Source: Cryobacterium breve | GTDB taxonomy: Bacteria > Actinomycetota > Actinomycetes > Actinomycetales > Microbacteriaceae | Direction of reading: 5' to 3' | DNA: 64,000 bases | Assembly: GCF_004402375.1 (NCBI RefSeq) | Contig: NZ_SOGJ01000021.1 | Span: 173,210-237,209, forward strand | Shown here: piece by piece, positions 1-9,561 of the stretch | Layout of the letters: each line of letters begins with the position of its first letter | Position numbering within the stretch: position 1 is the first letter of the stretch | Notes under the pieces: model-generated | What the model was told of the DNA's origin: nothing | What the model saw: the letters and a program-made list of their open reading frames with translations, nothing else | The model's database searches: none | Made by a program: the position numbers and the translations under genes

Positions 1-83
1 TCGGGCACAAGCTCGGCGAGTTCGCGCCCACCCGCACCTTCCGTGGACACGTGAAGGACGACAAGAAGGGCCGTCGCCGCTAA
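1..83 (+). CDS. rpsS: 30S ribosomal protein S19, 3' end (partial)
   Basis: Only the last 26 codons are present; the gene enters from the left edge in the frame beginning at base 3. The readable tail (KLGEFAPTRTFRGH, then a basic KKGRRR end) is the conserved C-terminus of S19, which sits in the small-subunit head next to S13. It is followed 26 bases later by rplV, the standard S10-cluster order, so the rest of the cluster (rpsJ to rplB) should lie to the left. Confidence 0.93.
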   Translation, partial: GHKLGEFAPTRTFRGHVKDDKKGRRR

Positions 84-109
84 CGCGGGGACGTGAAGGA
101 GGATAAGAA

Positions 110-475
110 ATGGTGGAGTCGATCGCACGCGTGCGTCACATCCGCGTTACCCCCCAGAAGGCTCGTCGCGTTGTCAACCTGATCCGCGGCAAGCAGGCCT
201 TCGAGGCCCTGGGAATTCTGAAGTTCGCGCCGCAGGGCGCGAGCGACCCGGTATACAAGCTGGTCGCCTCGGCGATAGCCAACGCCCGAGTCAAGGCAGA
301 TGCAGCGAACACCTTCCTGGACGAGCAGGACCTGTTCGTCAGTCAGGCGTTCGTTGACGAGGGTACGACCCTCAAGCGTTTCCAGGCCCGCGCACAGGGT
401 CGCGCATTCCAGATCAAGAAGCGCACGAGCCACATCACGGTTGTGCTCGCCACTCCTGAGGAGGGTACGAAGTAA
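110..475 (+). CDS. rplV: 50S ribosomal protein L22
   Basis: 121 residues, normal for L22, which binds 23S rRNA and lines the peptide exit tunnel. The N-terminus ([20 protein letters not shown]) and the loop-hairpin region ending in [11 protein letters not shown] are typical of the family. AAGGAGG at about 96-102 serves as ribosome binding site. The stop overlaps the start of rpsC (TAATG), so the two are translationally coupled in the S10 cluster. Nothing unusual is seen. Confidence 0.97.
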   Translation: MVESIARVRHIRVTPQKARRVVNLIRGKQAFEALGILKFAPQGASDPVYKLVASAIANARVKADAANTFLDEQDLFVSQAFVDEGTTLKRFQARAQGRAFQIKKRTSHITVVLATPEEGTK

Positions 476-1236
476 TGGGTCAGAAAGTAAACCCCTATGG
501 CTTCCGTCTGGGAATCACGACCGACCATGTGTCGCGTTGGTTCTCTGACAGCACGAAGCCTGGCCAGCGTTACAGCGACTTCGTCGCTGAAGACGTCAAG
601 ATCCGCCGCCTGTTGAGCACCAGCCTCGACCGCGCCGGCGTTTCCCGCATCGAGATCGAGCGCACTCGTGACCGCGTTCGCGTCGACATTCACACCGCCC
701 GTCCGGGCATCGTGATCGGTCGCCGCGGCGCGGAGGCCGAGCGCATCCGCTCCGACCTCGAGAAGCTCACCGCGAAGCAGATCCAGCTGAACATCCTCGA
801 GGTGAAGAACCCCGAGGTGGACGCTCAGCTCGTCGCTCAGGGCATTGCCGAGCAGCTCTCCGCTCGAGTGGCCTTCCGCCGCGCGATGCGTAAGGGCCTG
901 CAGGGTGCCCAGCGCGCCGGCGCCAAGGGTGTTCGCATCCAGGTGTCCGGTCGCCTTGGTGGCGCCGAGATGAGCCGTTCGGAGTTCTACCGCGAAGGCC
1001 GTGTGCCCCTGCACACCCTGCGTGCGAACATCGACTACGGCTTCTACGAAGCCAAGACCACCTTCGGCCGCATCGGCGTGAAGGTCTGGATCTACAAGGG
1101 CGACATCACCAACAAGGAACTCGCTCGCGAGCAGGCCAACGCAAAGTCGTCCCGCCCCGAGCGTCGTGACGACCGACCGCGTCGTGCGCCCCGCGCAGAG
1201 GCAGCGGCCCCGGTTGCAGCAGGAGTTGAGGCATAA
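475..1236 (+). CDS. rpsC: 30S ribosomal protein S3
   Basis: 253 residues. S3 forms part of the mRNA entry site of the small subunit. The N-terminus [13 protein letters not shown] is diagnostic; the type II KH domain carries its GxxG loop (GRRG) at residues 82-85, and the C-terminal S3 domain follows to about residue 210. After that comes a charged tail rich in Arg and Ala, ending in an Ala/Pro stretch, longer than the E. coli protein but common in actinobacteria. The start overlaps the rplV stop by one base; rplP follows after 2 bases. Confidence 0.97.
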   Translation: MGQKVNPYGFRLGITTDHVSRWFSDSTKPGQRYSDFVAEDVKIRRLLSTSLDRAGVSRIEIERTRDRVRVDIHTARPGIVIGRRGAEAERIRSDLEKLTAKQIQLNILEVKNPEVDAQLVAQGIAEQLSARVAFRRAMRKGLQGAQRAGAKGVRIQVSGRLGGAEMSRSEFYREGRVPLHTLRANIDYGFYEAKTTFGRIGVKVWIYKGDITNKELAREQANAKSSRPERRDDRPRRAPRAEAAAPVAAGVEA

Positions 1237-1238
1237 CC

Positions 1239-1657
<419 letters not shown>

Positions 1658-1658
<1 letters not shown>

Positions 1659-1975
1659 TGGCGATCGGATCCAAGGAGCTCGCCTCAGTCGAGCTCGACA
1701 CTTTTGAAAACGAGCGGTTGTTCGATGAGCTGAAGAAGGCGAAGGAAGAACTTTTCAACCTTCGCTTCCAGTCGGCCACCGGCCAGCTCGAAAGCCACGG
1801 CCGCCTCCGCGCGGTCAAGCGCGACATCGCTCGCATCTACACGGTTCTCCGTGAGCGCGAGTTGGGTATTCGCCCGACTCCCGCACCGGTCGAGGCTCCG
1901 GCCAAGGCTGAGAAGAAGACCAAGAAGGCCAAGCCTGCAGTTGAGGCTGACGCCGTCGAGACGAAGGAGGCCTAG
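1658..1975 (+). CDS. rpmC: 50S ribosomal protein L29 with long C-terminal tail
   Basis: 105 residues from the ATG that overlaps the L16 stop. L29 sits at the exit of the peptide tunnel, where nascent-chain factors dock. The family core ([20 protein letters not shown], then [20 protein letters not shown]) occupies about residues 1-70. A Lys/Ala/Pro/Glu-rich tail of about 35 residues follows and makes this protein well longer than the 63-residue E. coli L29. A reading frame open further upstream (from 1511) lies inside rplP and is not the gene start. Confidence 0.94.
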
Positions 1976-1977
1976 TC

Positions 1978-2277
1978 ATGGCGAAGACTGACGAAAAGGT
2001 CGTCGCTGTCGAGGCTGAAGCTCTCGTTCGCGGCTACCGCAAGACGCTGCGTGGTTATGTGACCAGCGACAAGATGGACAAGACCATCGTTGTCGAGGTT
2101 GAAGACCGCGTGAAGCACCCCCTGTACGGCAAGGTCATCCGCCGTACGTCCAAGCTGAAGGCTCACGACGAGGCGAACATCGCCGGCATCGGCGACCTGG
2201 TCCTGATCAGTGAGACCCGTCCGCTCAGCGCCTCCAAGCGCTGGCGCCTGGTCGAGATCCTCGAGAAGGCCAAGTAG
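1978..2277 (+). CDS. rpsQ: 30S ribosomal protein S17
   Basis: 99 residues. S17 is a primary 16S rRNA binder with an OB fold. The signature [26 protein letters not shown] is present, preceded by a short acidic N-terminal extension of about 20 residues. A GAAGGAGG ribosome binding site lies just upstream. In E. coli this is the last gene of the S10 operon; here too a stem-loop overlaps its stop codon (see 2271-2293). Confidence 0.96.
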   Translation: MAKTDEKVVAVEAEALVRGYRKTLRGYVTSDKMDKTIVVEVEDRVKHPLYGKVIRRTSKLKAHDEANIAGIGDLVLISETRPLSASKRWRLVEILEKAK

Positions 2278-2293
2278 GCCTCGCGCCTACTTG
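2271..2293 (+). other. stem-loop at the S10/spc boundary
   Basis: CAAGTAGGC (2271-2279) pairs perfectly with GCCTACTTG (2285-2293) around a 5-base loop. The left arm contains the rpsQ stop codon. No T-run follows, so a strong intrinsic terminator is unlikely. It could be a pause, processing site or partial attenuator between rpsQ and rplN, which is where E. coli separates its S10 and spc operons. Confidence 0.6.
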
Positions 2294-2310
2294 ATAGAAG
2301 GGTATAAAAA

Positions 2311-2679
2311 GTGCTTCAGCAAGAATCACGACTCAAGGTCGCAGACAACACGGGTGCCAAGGAGCTGTTGACCATTCGCGTGCTCGGCGGCTCCGGTCGC
2401 CGCTACGCAGGCCTCGGCGACACGATCGTCGCCACGGTCAAGGATGCGATCCCGGGCGGAAACGTCAAGAAGGGCGACGTCGTCAAGGCCGTCGTCGTTC
2501 GCGTCAAAAAGCAGACCCGTCGTTCAGACGGTTCGTACATCAAGTTCGATGAGAACGCCGCAGTGATTTTGAAGAACGAAGGTGACCCCCGCGGCACCCG
2601 TATCTTCGGACCGGTCGGTCGCGAGCTCCGCGACAAGAAGTTCATGAAGATCATCTCGCTGGCACCGGAGGTTATCTAA
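2311..2679 (+). CDS. rplN: 50S ribosomal protein L14
   Basis: 122 residues, the standard length. L14 forms part of the intersubunit bridge near the factor-binding site. It begins with GTG; the N-terminus [17 protein letters not shown] is almost the family consensus, and the C-terminus [18 protein letters not shown] is complete. A GAAGGG ribosome binding site sits 8 bases before the GTG. rplX follows after 3 bases. Confidence 0.97.
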   Translation: MLQQESRLKVADNTGAKELLTIRVLGGSGRRYAGLGDTIVATVKDAIPGGNVKKGDVVKAVVVRVKKQTRRSDGSYIKFDENAAVILKNEGDPRGTRIFGPVGRELRDKKFMKIISLAPEVI

Positions 2680-2682
2680 ATC

Positions 2683-3042
2683 ATGGCCAGACTCAAAAAG
2701 GGTGACCTCGTAGAGGTCATTACCGGCCGCACCCAGGCCCGCGGCGGAGACCGTGGCAAGCAGGGTATAGTCATCGCCGTCCTGGTGGAGAAGAACCGTG
2801 TCCTCGTCGAGGGCATCAACTTCGTCACCAAGCACGTTCGCGTGGGCCAGACCCAGCGCGGCACCAAGACCGGTGGCATCGAGACCATGGAGGCGCCGAT
2901 TCACGTGTCCAACGTGGCACTCGTCGACCCGGAGACCAAGAAGCCGACTCGCGTCGGTTTCCGCCTCGAAGAAGTAACGAAGGACGGCGTCACCAAGACG
3001 GTCCGCGTTCGTTACGCCAAGAAGTCAGGGAAGGACCTCTGA
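2683..3042 (+). CDS. rplX: 50S ribosomal protein L24
   Basis: 119 residues. L24 starts large-subunit assembly. The KOW motif lies at about residues 5-32 ([24 protein letters not shown]) and the conserved GINFVTKH segment follows. The TGA stop overlaps the rplE start by one base (TGATG), so L24 and L5 are coupled. Confidence 0.96.
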   Translation: MARLKKGDLVEVITGRTQARGGDRGKQGIVIAVLVEKNRVLVEGINFVTKHVRVGQTQRGTKTGGIETMEAPIHVSNVALVDPETKKPTRVGFRLEEVTKDGVTKTVRVRYAKKSGKDL

Positions 3043-3644
3043 TGACCGACTCTTCAGTTGCAGCAGCAGAAGCGCCCGTCGAGGCAGCCCTGCCGCGTCT
3101 CAAGCAGAAGTACCGCGATGAGATCATGGCCCAGCTCACCAAGGACCTCGGCTTCACGAACGTTCACCAGGTTCCGAACCTGGTCAAGATCGTCGTGAAC
3201 ATGGGTGTCGGCGAGGCAGCTCGCGACGGCAAGATCATGGATGGCGCCGTCTCCGACCTCACCAAGATCACCGGTCAGAAGCCGCAGGTCACCAAGGCAC
3301 GTAAGTCGATCGCGCAGTTCAAACTGCGTGAAGGACAGCCCATCGGCACGCACGTCACACTTCGTGGCGACCGCATGTGGGAGTTCCTCGACCGGCTCCT
3401 GAGCCTGGCTCTGCCGCGCATCCGCGACTTCCGCGGTTTGAGCGACAAGCAGTTCGATGGAAGCGGTAACTACACCTTCGGGCTCACCGAGCAGGTCATG
3501 TTCCACGAAATCGACCAGGACCGGATCGACCGTATCCGCGGTATGGATATCACGGTTGTGACGACGGCCAAGAACAACGACGAAGGACGCGCGCTGCTCA
3601 AGGCGCTGGGCTTCCCGTTCAAGACGGCCGAAAACACCAAGTAA
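3042..3644 (+). CDS. rplE: 50S ribosomal protein L5
   Basis: 200 residues including a roughly 20-residue Ala/Glu N-terminal extension. L5 binds 5S rRNA and contacts S13. The conserved segments [35 protein letters not shown] and [13 protein letters not shown] are present. In many bacteria rpsN follows; here the next 118 bases carry two hairpins and no S14 gene. Confidence 0.97.
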   Translation: MTDSSVAAAEAPVEAALPRLKQKYRDEIMAQLTKDLGFTNVHQVPNLVKIVVNMGVGEAARDGKIMDGAVSDLTKITGQKPQVTKARKSIAQFKLREGQPIGTHVTLRGDRMWEFLDRLLSLALPRIRDFRGLSDKQFDGSGNYTFGLTEQVMFHEIDQDRIDRIRGMDITVVTTAKNNDEGRALLKALGFPFKTAENTK

Positions 3645-3675
3645 AGTAGCTCCTTGGCTCTTGTAGTAAAAATCC

Positions 3676-3734
3676 GGGGCTGGACAACCGTCCAGCCCCA
3701 CCACGACCAAGGTCGTCATCCGTGTAACGGATGA
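3676..3734 (+). other. two adjacent stem-loops between rplE and rpsH
   Basis: The first is a perfect 10-bp stem (3676-3685 with 3690-3699, loop AACC). The second is a perfect 8-bp stem, TCATCCGT/ACGGATGA (3716-3723 with 3727-3734, loop GTA). Neither has a following T-run. They fill the rplE-rpsH gap where many bacteria have rpsN (S14). They may pause or process the transcript, or form an autoregulatory site for an spc protein such as S8; that role is inference only. Confidence 0.6.
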
Positions 3735-3762
3735 ACGAAACCAGGCGAGAAAGGCACCACAA

Positions 3763-4161
3763 ATGACAATGACAGATCCGGTCGCAGACATGCTGACCAG
3801 ACTGCGCAACGCTAACTCGGCGTTCCACGACACCGTGTCCATGCCGCACAGCAAGCTCAAAGCGAACATCGCAGACATCCTCAAGGCCCAGGGTTACATC
3901 TCGGCGTGGGATGTCAAGGATGCAGAGGTCGGCAAGACCCTCACGCTCAACCTCAAGTTTGGTCCGAACCGCGAGCGTTCCATCGTCGGCATCAAGCGGG
4001 TTTCCAAGCCCGGCCTGCGCGTGTACGCGAAGTCGACCGAAATTCCCACCGTTCTCGGTGGCCTCGGCGTTGCCATCCTGTCCACCTCCAGCGGTCTGCT
4101 CACCGACCGCCAGGCCGAGAAGAAGGGCGTAGGCGGAGAAGTTCTCGCCTACGTGTGGTAG
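3763..4161 (+). CDS. rpsH: 30S ribosomal protein S8
   Basis: 132 residues, the normal size. S8 binds the central domain of 16S rRNA and is the spc-operon autoregulator in E. coli. The N-terminus [18 protein letters not shown] and the C-terminal signature ([20 protein letters not shown], then GGEVLAYVW) are classic. A GAGAAAGG ribosome binding site precedes the ATG. rplF starts 6 bases after the stop. Confidence 0.97.
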   Translation: MTMTDPVADMLTRLRNANSAFHDTVSMPHSKLKANIADILKAQGYISAWDVKDAEVGKTLTLNLKFGPNRERSIVGIKRVSKPGLRVYAKSTEIPTVLGGLGVAILSTSSGLLTDRQAEKKGVGGEVLAYVW

Positions 4162-4167
4162 CCGACA

Positions 4168-4704
4168 ATGTCACGTATCGGAAGACTCCCCATCCCGATC
4201 CCCGCGGATGTCACGGTCGCCGCTGAAGGCCAGCGCGTCAGCGTCAAGGGCCCGAAGGGTGAGCTCGCGCTCACCGTCGCGAACCCCATCGAGGTCAAGA
4301 TCGAAGACGGTCACGTTGTCGTCACTCGCCCGAACGATGAGCGCAACTCGCGCTCGCTGCACGGACTGACCCGGACGCTGATCGCAAACCAGATCATCGG
4401 GGTGACGGTGGGATACACCAAGTCCCTCGAGATCGTCGGTACCGGTTACCGCGTCGCCCAGAAGGGCAGCTCGATCGAGTTCGCCCTCGGCTTCTCGCAC
4501 CCGGTCCTCGTCGAGGCACCTGCCGGAATCACCCTCACCGTCGAGAGCGTTAACCGCCTCACGGTCGGTGGCATCGACAAGCAGGCTGTCGGCGAGGTCG
4601 CCGCCAACATCCGTAAGATTCGCAAGCCAGAGCCCTACAAGGGCAAGGGTGTGCGTTACGCCGGCGAGATTGTTCGCCGCAAGGCCGGAAAGAGTGGTAA
4701 GTAA
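4168..4704 (+). CDS. rplF: 50S ribosomal protein L6
   Basis: 178 residues. L6 lies near the sarcin-ricin loop and factor site. The N-terminus [12 protein letters not shown] and the C-terminal signature [14 protein letters not shown] are diagnostic, and both halves of the duplicated fold are intact. It is followed after 2 bases by rplR in the same operon. Confidence 0.97.
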   Translation: MSRIGRLPIPIPADVTVAAEGQRVSVKGPKGELALTVANPIEVKIEDGHVVVTRPNDERNSRSLHGLTRTLIANQIIGVTVGYTKSLEIVGTGYRVAQKGSSIEFALGFSHPVLVEAPAGITLTVESVNRLTVGGIDKQAVGEVAANIRKIRKPEPYKGKGVRYAGEIVRRKAGKSGK

Positions 4705-4706
4705 CC

Positions 4707-5078
4707 ATGGGTCTCGGAACTAGAGGTAAGAGCAAGGCTGCTGCCCGCGGACGCAGGCACACACGTCTTCGCAAGAAGATCGAGGGGACCGCGCTTCGTC
4801 CGCGTCTCGTCGTGACCCGTTCGGCTCGCCACGTCTTCGTGCAGGTCGTCGATGACAGCAAGGGCTTCACCCTTGCTTCGGCGTCCACGCTTGAAGACGG
4901 TCTGCGCACCTTCGATGGTGACAAGACCGCCAAGGCACGCAAGGTCGGCGAGCTCGTCGCCGAACGTGCGAAGGCCGCCGGCATCGAAGCCGTCGTATTT
5001 GACCGTGGCGGAAGCAAGTACGCAGGACGCGTCGCTGCGATCGCCGATGGAGCTCGAGAGGGTGGATTGAACCTGTGA
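4707..5078 (+). CDS. rplR: 50S ribosomal protein L18
   Basis: 123 residues. L18 binds 5S rRNA. The motif [20 protein letters not shown] and the C-terminal [24 protein letters not shown] are family hallmarks. Its stop overlaps the GTG start of rpsE by four bases (GTGA), a typical coupled junction. Confidence 0.97.
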   Translation: MGLGTRGKSKAAARGRRHTRLRKKIEGTALRPRLVVTRSARHVFVQVVDDSKGFTLASASTLEDGLRTFDGDKTAKARKVGELVAERAKAAGIEAVVFDRGGSKYAGRVAAIADGAREGGLNL

Positions 5079-5785
5079 GCACTGAAACCGCTAGCACAGC
5101 AACGAAGGAGACCGTGGTGGCTGCAGAGGCACCCGTCGAGACCGCTGCGTCAACGGCACCCGCCCAGAACGAGCCTCGTGAGGCTCGTCGTGGCGGCCGT
5201 GAGCGCAACCCGAACAAGGACCGCGGAAGCCGCGATGCCGACAAGAGCCAGTTCCTGGAGCGCGTTGTCACCATCAACCGCGTTTCCAAGGTGGTGAAGG
5301 GTGGTCGTCGCTTCAGCTTCACCGCCCTCGTCGTCGTCGGTGACGGAAACGGCCTCGTCGGCGTTGGATACGGCAAGGCCCGCGAGGTCCCGACCGCTAT
5401 CTCCAAGGGTGTCGAGGAAGCGAAGAAGAACTTCTTCCGCGTTCCCCGCGTCGGCCTGACGATTCCGCACCCCGTTCAGGGCGAAGCCGCAGCCGGAGTT
5501 GTCCTGCTGCGTCCCGCCGCGGCCGGTACCGGCGTTATCGCCGGTGGCCCGGTGCGCGCCGTCCTTGAGTGCGCAGGCATCCACGATGTCCTGAGCAAGT
5601 CGCTCGGTTCGTCGAACACCATCAACATCGTTCACGCCACCGTCGAGGCCCTGCACCAGCTCGAAGAGCCGCGTGCGGTTGCGGCTCGTCGTGGCCTCGC
5701 GTATGAAGACGTCGCTCCGGCGCGTTTCCTGCGTGCCGACGCCGCAGCAGCAGCAGCTGCAGCGGCAGCAAAGGCAGGTGCCTGA
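5075..5785 (+). CDS. rpsE: 30S ribosomal protein S5
   Basis: 236 residues, longer than the 167-residue E. coli protein. S5 takes part in mRNA unwinding and decoding fidelity. The core runs from about residue 60 ([20 protein letters not shown]) to about 215, including the double-stranded RNA-binding-like fold ([18 protein letters not shown]). An Ala/Glu-rich N-terminal extension and an uninterrupted Ala tract near the C-terminus flank it. The GTG start is set by the overlap with rplR. Confidence 0.96.
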   Translation: MSTETASTATKETVVAAEAPVETAASTAPAQNEPREARRGGRERNPNKDRGSRDADKSQFLERVVTINRVSKVVKGGRRFSFTALVVVGDGNGLVGVGYGKAREVPTAISKGVEEAKKNFFRVPRVGLTIPHPVQGEAAAGVVLLRPAAAGTGVIAGGPVRAVLECAGIHDVLSKSLGSSNTINIVHATVEALHQLEEPRAVAARRGLAYEDVAPARFLRADAAAAAAAAAAKAGA

Positions 5786-5967
5786 TGGCTCGCCTCAAAG
5801 TGACACAGATCAAGTCCAAAATTAGTGAGAAGCAGAACCAGCGCGACACGCTTCGCAGCCTGGGTCTCAAGCGCATTGGCGCAGTCACGATTCGCGAGGA
5901 CAACTCGCAGAACCGCGGCTACGTCAACACCGTTGCTCACCTCGTAAAGGTCGAGGAGATTGACTAA
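5785..5967 (+). CDS. rpmD: 50S ribosomal protein L30
   Basis: 60 residues, the bacterial short form. The sequence [20 protein letters not shown], then [17 protein letters not shown], is typical. The ATG overlaps the rpsE stop (TGATG) and the gene's own stop overlaps the rplO start (TAATG), so S5, L30 and L15 form one coupled block. Confidence 0.97.
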   Translation: MARLKVTQIKSKISEKQNQRDTLRSLGLKRIGAVTIREDNSQNRGYVNTVAHLVKVEEID

Positions 5968-6524
5968 TGGCTGACGAGAAGGAAGCTGCCGCCGCAGCCG
6001 CCAAGCCCGCCACTGCAAAGAAGGTGGCCCCCAAGAAGGCTGCCGCCGCCAAGGTCGCCGTGAAAGTTGCTCCGACCGAAAAGCGCGAGCAGGTCCTGAA
6101 GGTCCACCACCTTCGCCCCGCCCCCGGAGCCAAGAAGTCGCGCATGCGCGTCGGTCGTGGTGAAGGATCCAAGGGTAAGACCGCCGGCCGTGGTACCAAG
6201 GGCACGAAGGCACGTTACAACGTGCGTATCGGGTTCGAGGGTGGCCAGATGCCGCTGCACATGCGTACTCCGAAACTGCGCGGGTTCAAGAACCCGTTCC
6301 GCGTCGAGTACCAGGTTGTGAACCTGGAAAAGCTTGCCGAGCTCTACCCGAACGGTGGCGATGTAACCATCGCCGACCTGGTCGCCAAGGGCGCGGTACG
6401 TGACAACGAGAAGGTCAAGGTGCTCGGCAACGGTGACATTGCCGTTAAGCTGAACATTGCAGTGGATAAGGTCTCCGGCTCAGCAGAGCAGAAGATCGTC
6501 GCTGCGGGTGGCTCAATCAAGTAA
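5967..6524 (+). CDS. rplO: 50S ribosomal protein L15 with Ala/Lys N-terminal extension
   Basis: 185 residues. L15 joins late in large-subunit assembly. The family signature starts at about residue 44 ([20 protein letters not shown], then [17 protein letters not shown]). The first about 40 residues are almost only Ala, Lys, Val and Pro, resembling the tails on S5, L29 and L17 in this window. It is the last gene of the spc cluster before a terminator that separates it from secY. Confidence 0.95.
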   Translation: MADEKEAAAAAAKPATAKKVAPKKAAAAKVAVKVAPTEKREQVLKVHHLRPAPGAKKSRMRVGRGEGSKGKTAGRGTKGTKARYNVRIGFEGGQMPLHMRTPKLRGFKNPFRVEYQVVNLEKLAELYPNGGDVTIADLVAKGAVRDNEKVKVLGNGDIAVKLNIAVDKVSGSAEQKIVAAGGSIK

Positions 6525-6540
6525 GTCCGTAGACGCTGAG

Positions 6541-6600
6541 CGAGCTTGTCGAGGCCACCAATCGAAATCTTTCGATGCCGGTCTCGACAAGCTCGTTTTT
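6541..6600 (+). terminator. terminator with nested hairpin between rplO and secY
   Basis: CGAGCTTGTCGAG (6541-6553) pairs perfectly with CTCGACAAGCTCG (6583-6595), directly followed by five T. The 29-base interior holds a second small hairpin, ATCGAAA/TTTCGAT. This is a good rho-independent terminator. The CTCGACAAGCTCG arm resembles a palindromic word (TTTCGACAGGCTCGGTCAAC-like) that also appears after rpmJ at 15667. Confidence 0.85.
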
Positions 6601-6622
6601 CTCGTTATTAACTGGAGGCATT

Positions 6623-7945
6623 GTGTTCAGCGCCATTGCGCGGATATTCCGCACGCCCGACCTGCGCAGGAAAATCGGGTTCAGCCTGGGTATTGTTGCC
6701 CTGTTCCGACTGGGCTCGTTCATCCCGGCTCCCTTCGTCGACTTCGGAAACGTGCAAGCGTGTCTGGCGGCGAACCAAGGGACCAGCGGCCTCTATGAGC
6801 TTGTCAACCTCTTCAGCGGCGGTGCCCTGCTGCAGCTGTCGGTCTTCGCGCTCGGCATCATGCCGTACATCACGGCCTCGATCATCGTGCAACTTCTGCG
6901 CGTGGTCATCCCTCACTTCGAGACCCTGCACAAGGAGGGCGCGTCCGGACAGGGCACGCTCACCCAGTACACGCGGTACCTCACCATCGCCCTCGCAATC
7001 CTCCAGTCGACGACGCTGATCACCGTGGCCCGCAGTGGCGCTCTCTACGGAACCTCTGCCAGTGCCGAGTGCTCCCAGCTGCTCACCAATGACGCCTGGT
7101 ACGCAATCATGCTCATGGTCATCACCATGACCGCCGGTACCGGCCTGATCATGTGGATGGGTGAGCTCATCACCGAGCGCGGCATCGGCAATGGGATGTC
7201 GCTTCTGATCTTCACGTCGATCGCAGCGCTGTTCCCGGGTTCGCTCGCCTCCATCGGCCAGCAGAAGGGCATCGAGGTTCTGCTGGTCGTGCTCGCGATC
7301 GGCCTGGTCGTCGTCGCCGCAGTGGTCTTCGTCGAACAATCCCAGCGCCGCATCCCTGTGCAGTACGCCAAGCGGATGGTCGGTCGCCGCACCTACGGCG
7401 GCAACAACACGTACATTCCGATCAAGGTGAACATGGCCGGTGTCGTGCCCGTTATCTTCGCCTCGTCCCTGCTGTACCTGCCGGCTCTGATCGCTCAGTT
7501 CAACCAGCCGGCCGCGGGACAGGCTCCGCCGGCGTGGGTCACCTGGGTCACCAATAACCTCACCCAGGGCAACGACCCGCTGTACATGGCGCTGTACTTC
7601 CTCCTCATCGTCGGGTTCACCTACTTCTACGTCGCGATCACCTTCAACCCCGAAGAGGTCGCCGACAACATGAAGAAGTACGGCGGATTCATTCCGGGCA
7701 TTCGTGCCGGTCGCCCGACCGCCGAGTACCTGGACTTCGTCCTCACCCGGGTCACGCTGCCCGGTGCCCTGTACCTCGGCCTGATCGCCCTACTGCCTCT
7801 GATCGCGTTCTCCGCGATCGGCGCCGACCAGAACTTCCCGTTCGGCGGGGCCAGCATTCTGATTGTGGTCGGTGTCGGACTGGAGACGGTCAAGCAGATC
7901 GACGCACAACTCCAGCAGCGCCACTACGAAGGGCTTCTCCGATGA
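6623..7945 (+). CDS. secY: preprotein translocase subunit SecY
   Basis: 440 residues from GTG 6623, the central channel of the Sec translocon in the plasma membrane. I prefer this start over an in-frame ATG at 6575, because that ATG lies inside the terminator and a GGAGG site (6614-6618) sits just before the GTG. The protein starts [19 protein letters not shown], as in other actinobacterial SecY. Ten hydrophobic segments, the plug region and the cytosolic loops ([33 protein letters not shown]) are present. The stop overlaps adk by four bases. Confidence 0.95.
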   Translation: MFSAIARIFRTPDLRRKIGFSLGIVALFRLGSFIPAPFVDFGNVQACLAANQGTSGLYELVNLFSGGALLQLSVFALGIMPYITASIIVQLLRVVIPHFETLHKEGASGQGTLTQYTRYLTIALAILQSTTLITVARSGALYGTSASAECSQLLTNDAWYAIMLMVITMTAGTGLIMWMGELITERGIGNGMSLLIFTSIAALFPGSLASIGQQKGIEVLLVVLAIGLVVVAAVVFVEQSQRRIPVQYAKRMVGRRTYGGNNTYIPIKVNMAGVVPVIFASSLLYLPALIAQFNQPAAGQAPPAWVTWVTNNLTQGNDPLYMALYFLLIVGFTYFYVAITFNPEEVADNMKKYGGFIPGIRAGRPTAEYLDFVLTRVTLPGALYLGLIALLPLIAFSAIGADQNFPFGGASILIVVGVGLETVKQIDAQLQQRHYEGLLR

Positions 7946-8556
7946 CCCGTCTTCTCCTGATCGGGCCGCCCGGTGCGGGCAAGGGTACCCAGGCTGAACG
8001 CCTGTCCGAGGCCTTCGCGGTGCCGGCCGTGTCCACTGGGGACATCTTTCGGTACAACGTCAAGAACGACACCGAGCTGGGTCTCCAGGTCAAGTCATTC
8101 ATGGATGCCGGCGCCTACGTGCCGGACACCCTCACGAATGCCATCGTGTCCGACCGGTTGAAGCAGGATGACGCAGTCGACGGATTCCTCCTTGATGGCT
8201 ATCCGCGAACGCAGGATCAGGTTTTCGAACTCGACCGCATGCTCGAGGCCGACAATGATGCGCTCGATGCTGTCGTGCTGATCGTGGCCGACACCGAAGA
8301 GGTCGTCGCCCGGCTACTGAAGCGTGCCGCGGAGCAGGGGCGTGCAGACGACACGGCTGACGTCATCCGTCATCGTCTCTCCGTCTACGAAGAGCAGACC
8401 GCCCCACTGATCGACATCTACTCCGCCCGCGGACTTGTGGTCACCGTCGACGGCCTCGGCGCCGTCGACGAGGTGACCGGACGTATCCTCGCGGCTCTGG
8501 CCGCGCGCGGAGTATCCGTGCCCGCCACCAGCGGAGACGCAGCCAGCGCCTCCTAA
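7942..8556 (+). CDS. adk: adenylate kinase
   Basis: 204 residues. It converts ATP plus AMP to two ADP in the cytosol. The P-loop is [10 protein letters not shown] at residues 8-17; the AMP-binding and LDGYPRT segments follow. The lid is the short, zinc-free type ([19 protein letters not shown]), usual for actinobacteria. The ATG overlaps the secY stop (ATGA). A GC-rich hairpin (8560-8588) follows before map, probably without a strong stop, so secY-adk-map may be one transcript. Confidence 0.96.
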   Translation: MTRLLLIGPPGAGKGTQAERLSEAFAVPAVSTGDIFRYNVKNDTELGLQVKSFMDAGAYVPDTLTNAIVSDRLKQDDAVDGFLLDGYPRTQDQVFELDRMLEADNDALDAVVLIVADTEEVVARLLKRAAEQGRADDTADVIRHRLSVYEEQTAPLIDIYSARGLVVTVDGLGAVDEVTGRILAALAARGVSVPATSGDAASAS

Positions 8557-8559
8557 CCC

Positions 8560-8588
8560 GGACGTGCGCCCCTGCGGCAGGCGCGTCC
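8560..8588 (+). other. GC-rich imperfect hairpin after adk
   Basis: GGACGTGCGCC (8560-8570) can pair with GGCGCGTCC (8580-8588) with one bulged position. No T-run follows. It may be a weak terminator or a stability element between adk and map. Confidence 0.35.
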
Positions 8589-8613
8589 TCAGCAGTTTGC
8601 AGAGAATTTCACG

Positions 8614-9444
8614 ATGAGCCTTCGACGTTCCATCTACAAGTCGCCGGCGCAGATGCGGTTGATGATCGCACCCGGGTTGGCCACGGCCGCATCGCTCGAT
8701 GCGGCTCGGGCGGCCATCCGGGTCGGCGCTACCACACTGGAGCTCGACGCTGCGGCGGAAGCTGCCATCGTGGCCCACGGTGGCCTGCCCAACTTCAAGC
8801 TTGAACAGGGGTACCACCACACGGTGTGCGCGTCCGTCAACGACGATGTCGTGCACGGCATCCCGGGTGTGCGCGTACTCGGTGCCGGTGACATCGTCTC
8901 GATCGACAGTGGTGCGATCATCGAGGGCTGGAACGGCGACGCTGCGTTCTCCTATGTGATTCCCGACTCTGACCGTCCGGAGATCGTTGCCGAGCGCCAG
9001 AAGCTGTCCGACGTGACCGAGCAGTCGTTGTGGCACGGGATCGCGCGCCTCGCGGTGGCCCGCCACCTCAACGAGGTGGGTGAGGCCATCGAGGACTACG
9101 TTGAATCCCAGGGTAGCTACGGGATCCTCACCGACTACGTCGGCCACGGCATCGGCCGCTCCATGCATGAGGCCCCGCCCGTGTTCAACTACCGCGTGCG
9201 CCAGAAGGGCCCGGACGTGAAGCCCGGACTCGTGATCGCCATCGAGCCCATGGTCGTTCTGGGGTCCATCGACACGTATGTGCGCGAGGATGACTGGACT
9301 GTCGCCACCAGCGACGGACTGGCCGCCGCGCACTGGGAGCACAGCGTTGCAGTGCACAAGGACGGTATCTGGGTGCTCACCGCTGCCGACGGCGGCGCCG
9401 CGGCGCTTGCTCCGTTCGGCATCACCCCCGTTCCGATCACGTAG
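8614..9444 (+). CDS. map: type I methionine aminopeptidase
   Basis: 276 residues. It removes the initiator methionine from new proteins. The metal-site motifs are in order: ASVNDDVVHGIPG, then DIVSIDSGAI (Asp ligand), GHGIGRSMHEAP (His ligand), AIEPMV and WEHSVAV (Glu ligands). The length fits MetAP-Ia with a short N-terminal part. In most actinobacteria infA comes next; here a mannitol PTS locus lies between them. Confidence 0.96.
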   Translation: MSLRRSIYKSPAQMRLMIAPGLATAASLDAARAAIRVGATTLELDAAAEAAIVAHGGLPNFKLEQGYHHTVCASVNDDVVHGIPGVRVLGAGDIVSIDSGAIIEGWNGDAAFSYVIPDSDRPEIVAERQKLSDVTEQSLWHGIARLAVARHLNEVGEAIEDYVESQGSYGILTDYVGHGIGRSMHEAPPVFNYRVRQKGPDVKPGLVIAIEPMVVLGSIDTYVREDDWTVATSDGLAAAHWEHSVAVHKDGIWVLTAADGGAAALAPFGITPVPIT

Positions 9445-9561
9445 CCCGCGTCGCCGAGGCCGCAGCGCTACGTGTAGGGCCTGGTCTTTTCAGACGCCCG
9501 GAAGCGGGAAGATTGAGGGAGGACAAACTGTCCGTCTCGGCAATCGGAAAAGAGCGATTCA

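Noticed and set aside
2297..2310. TATAAA as a promoter for rplN
   Set aside because: It ends two bases before the GTG start, so a transcript from it would start inside the gene; it is part of the ribosome-binding-site region.
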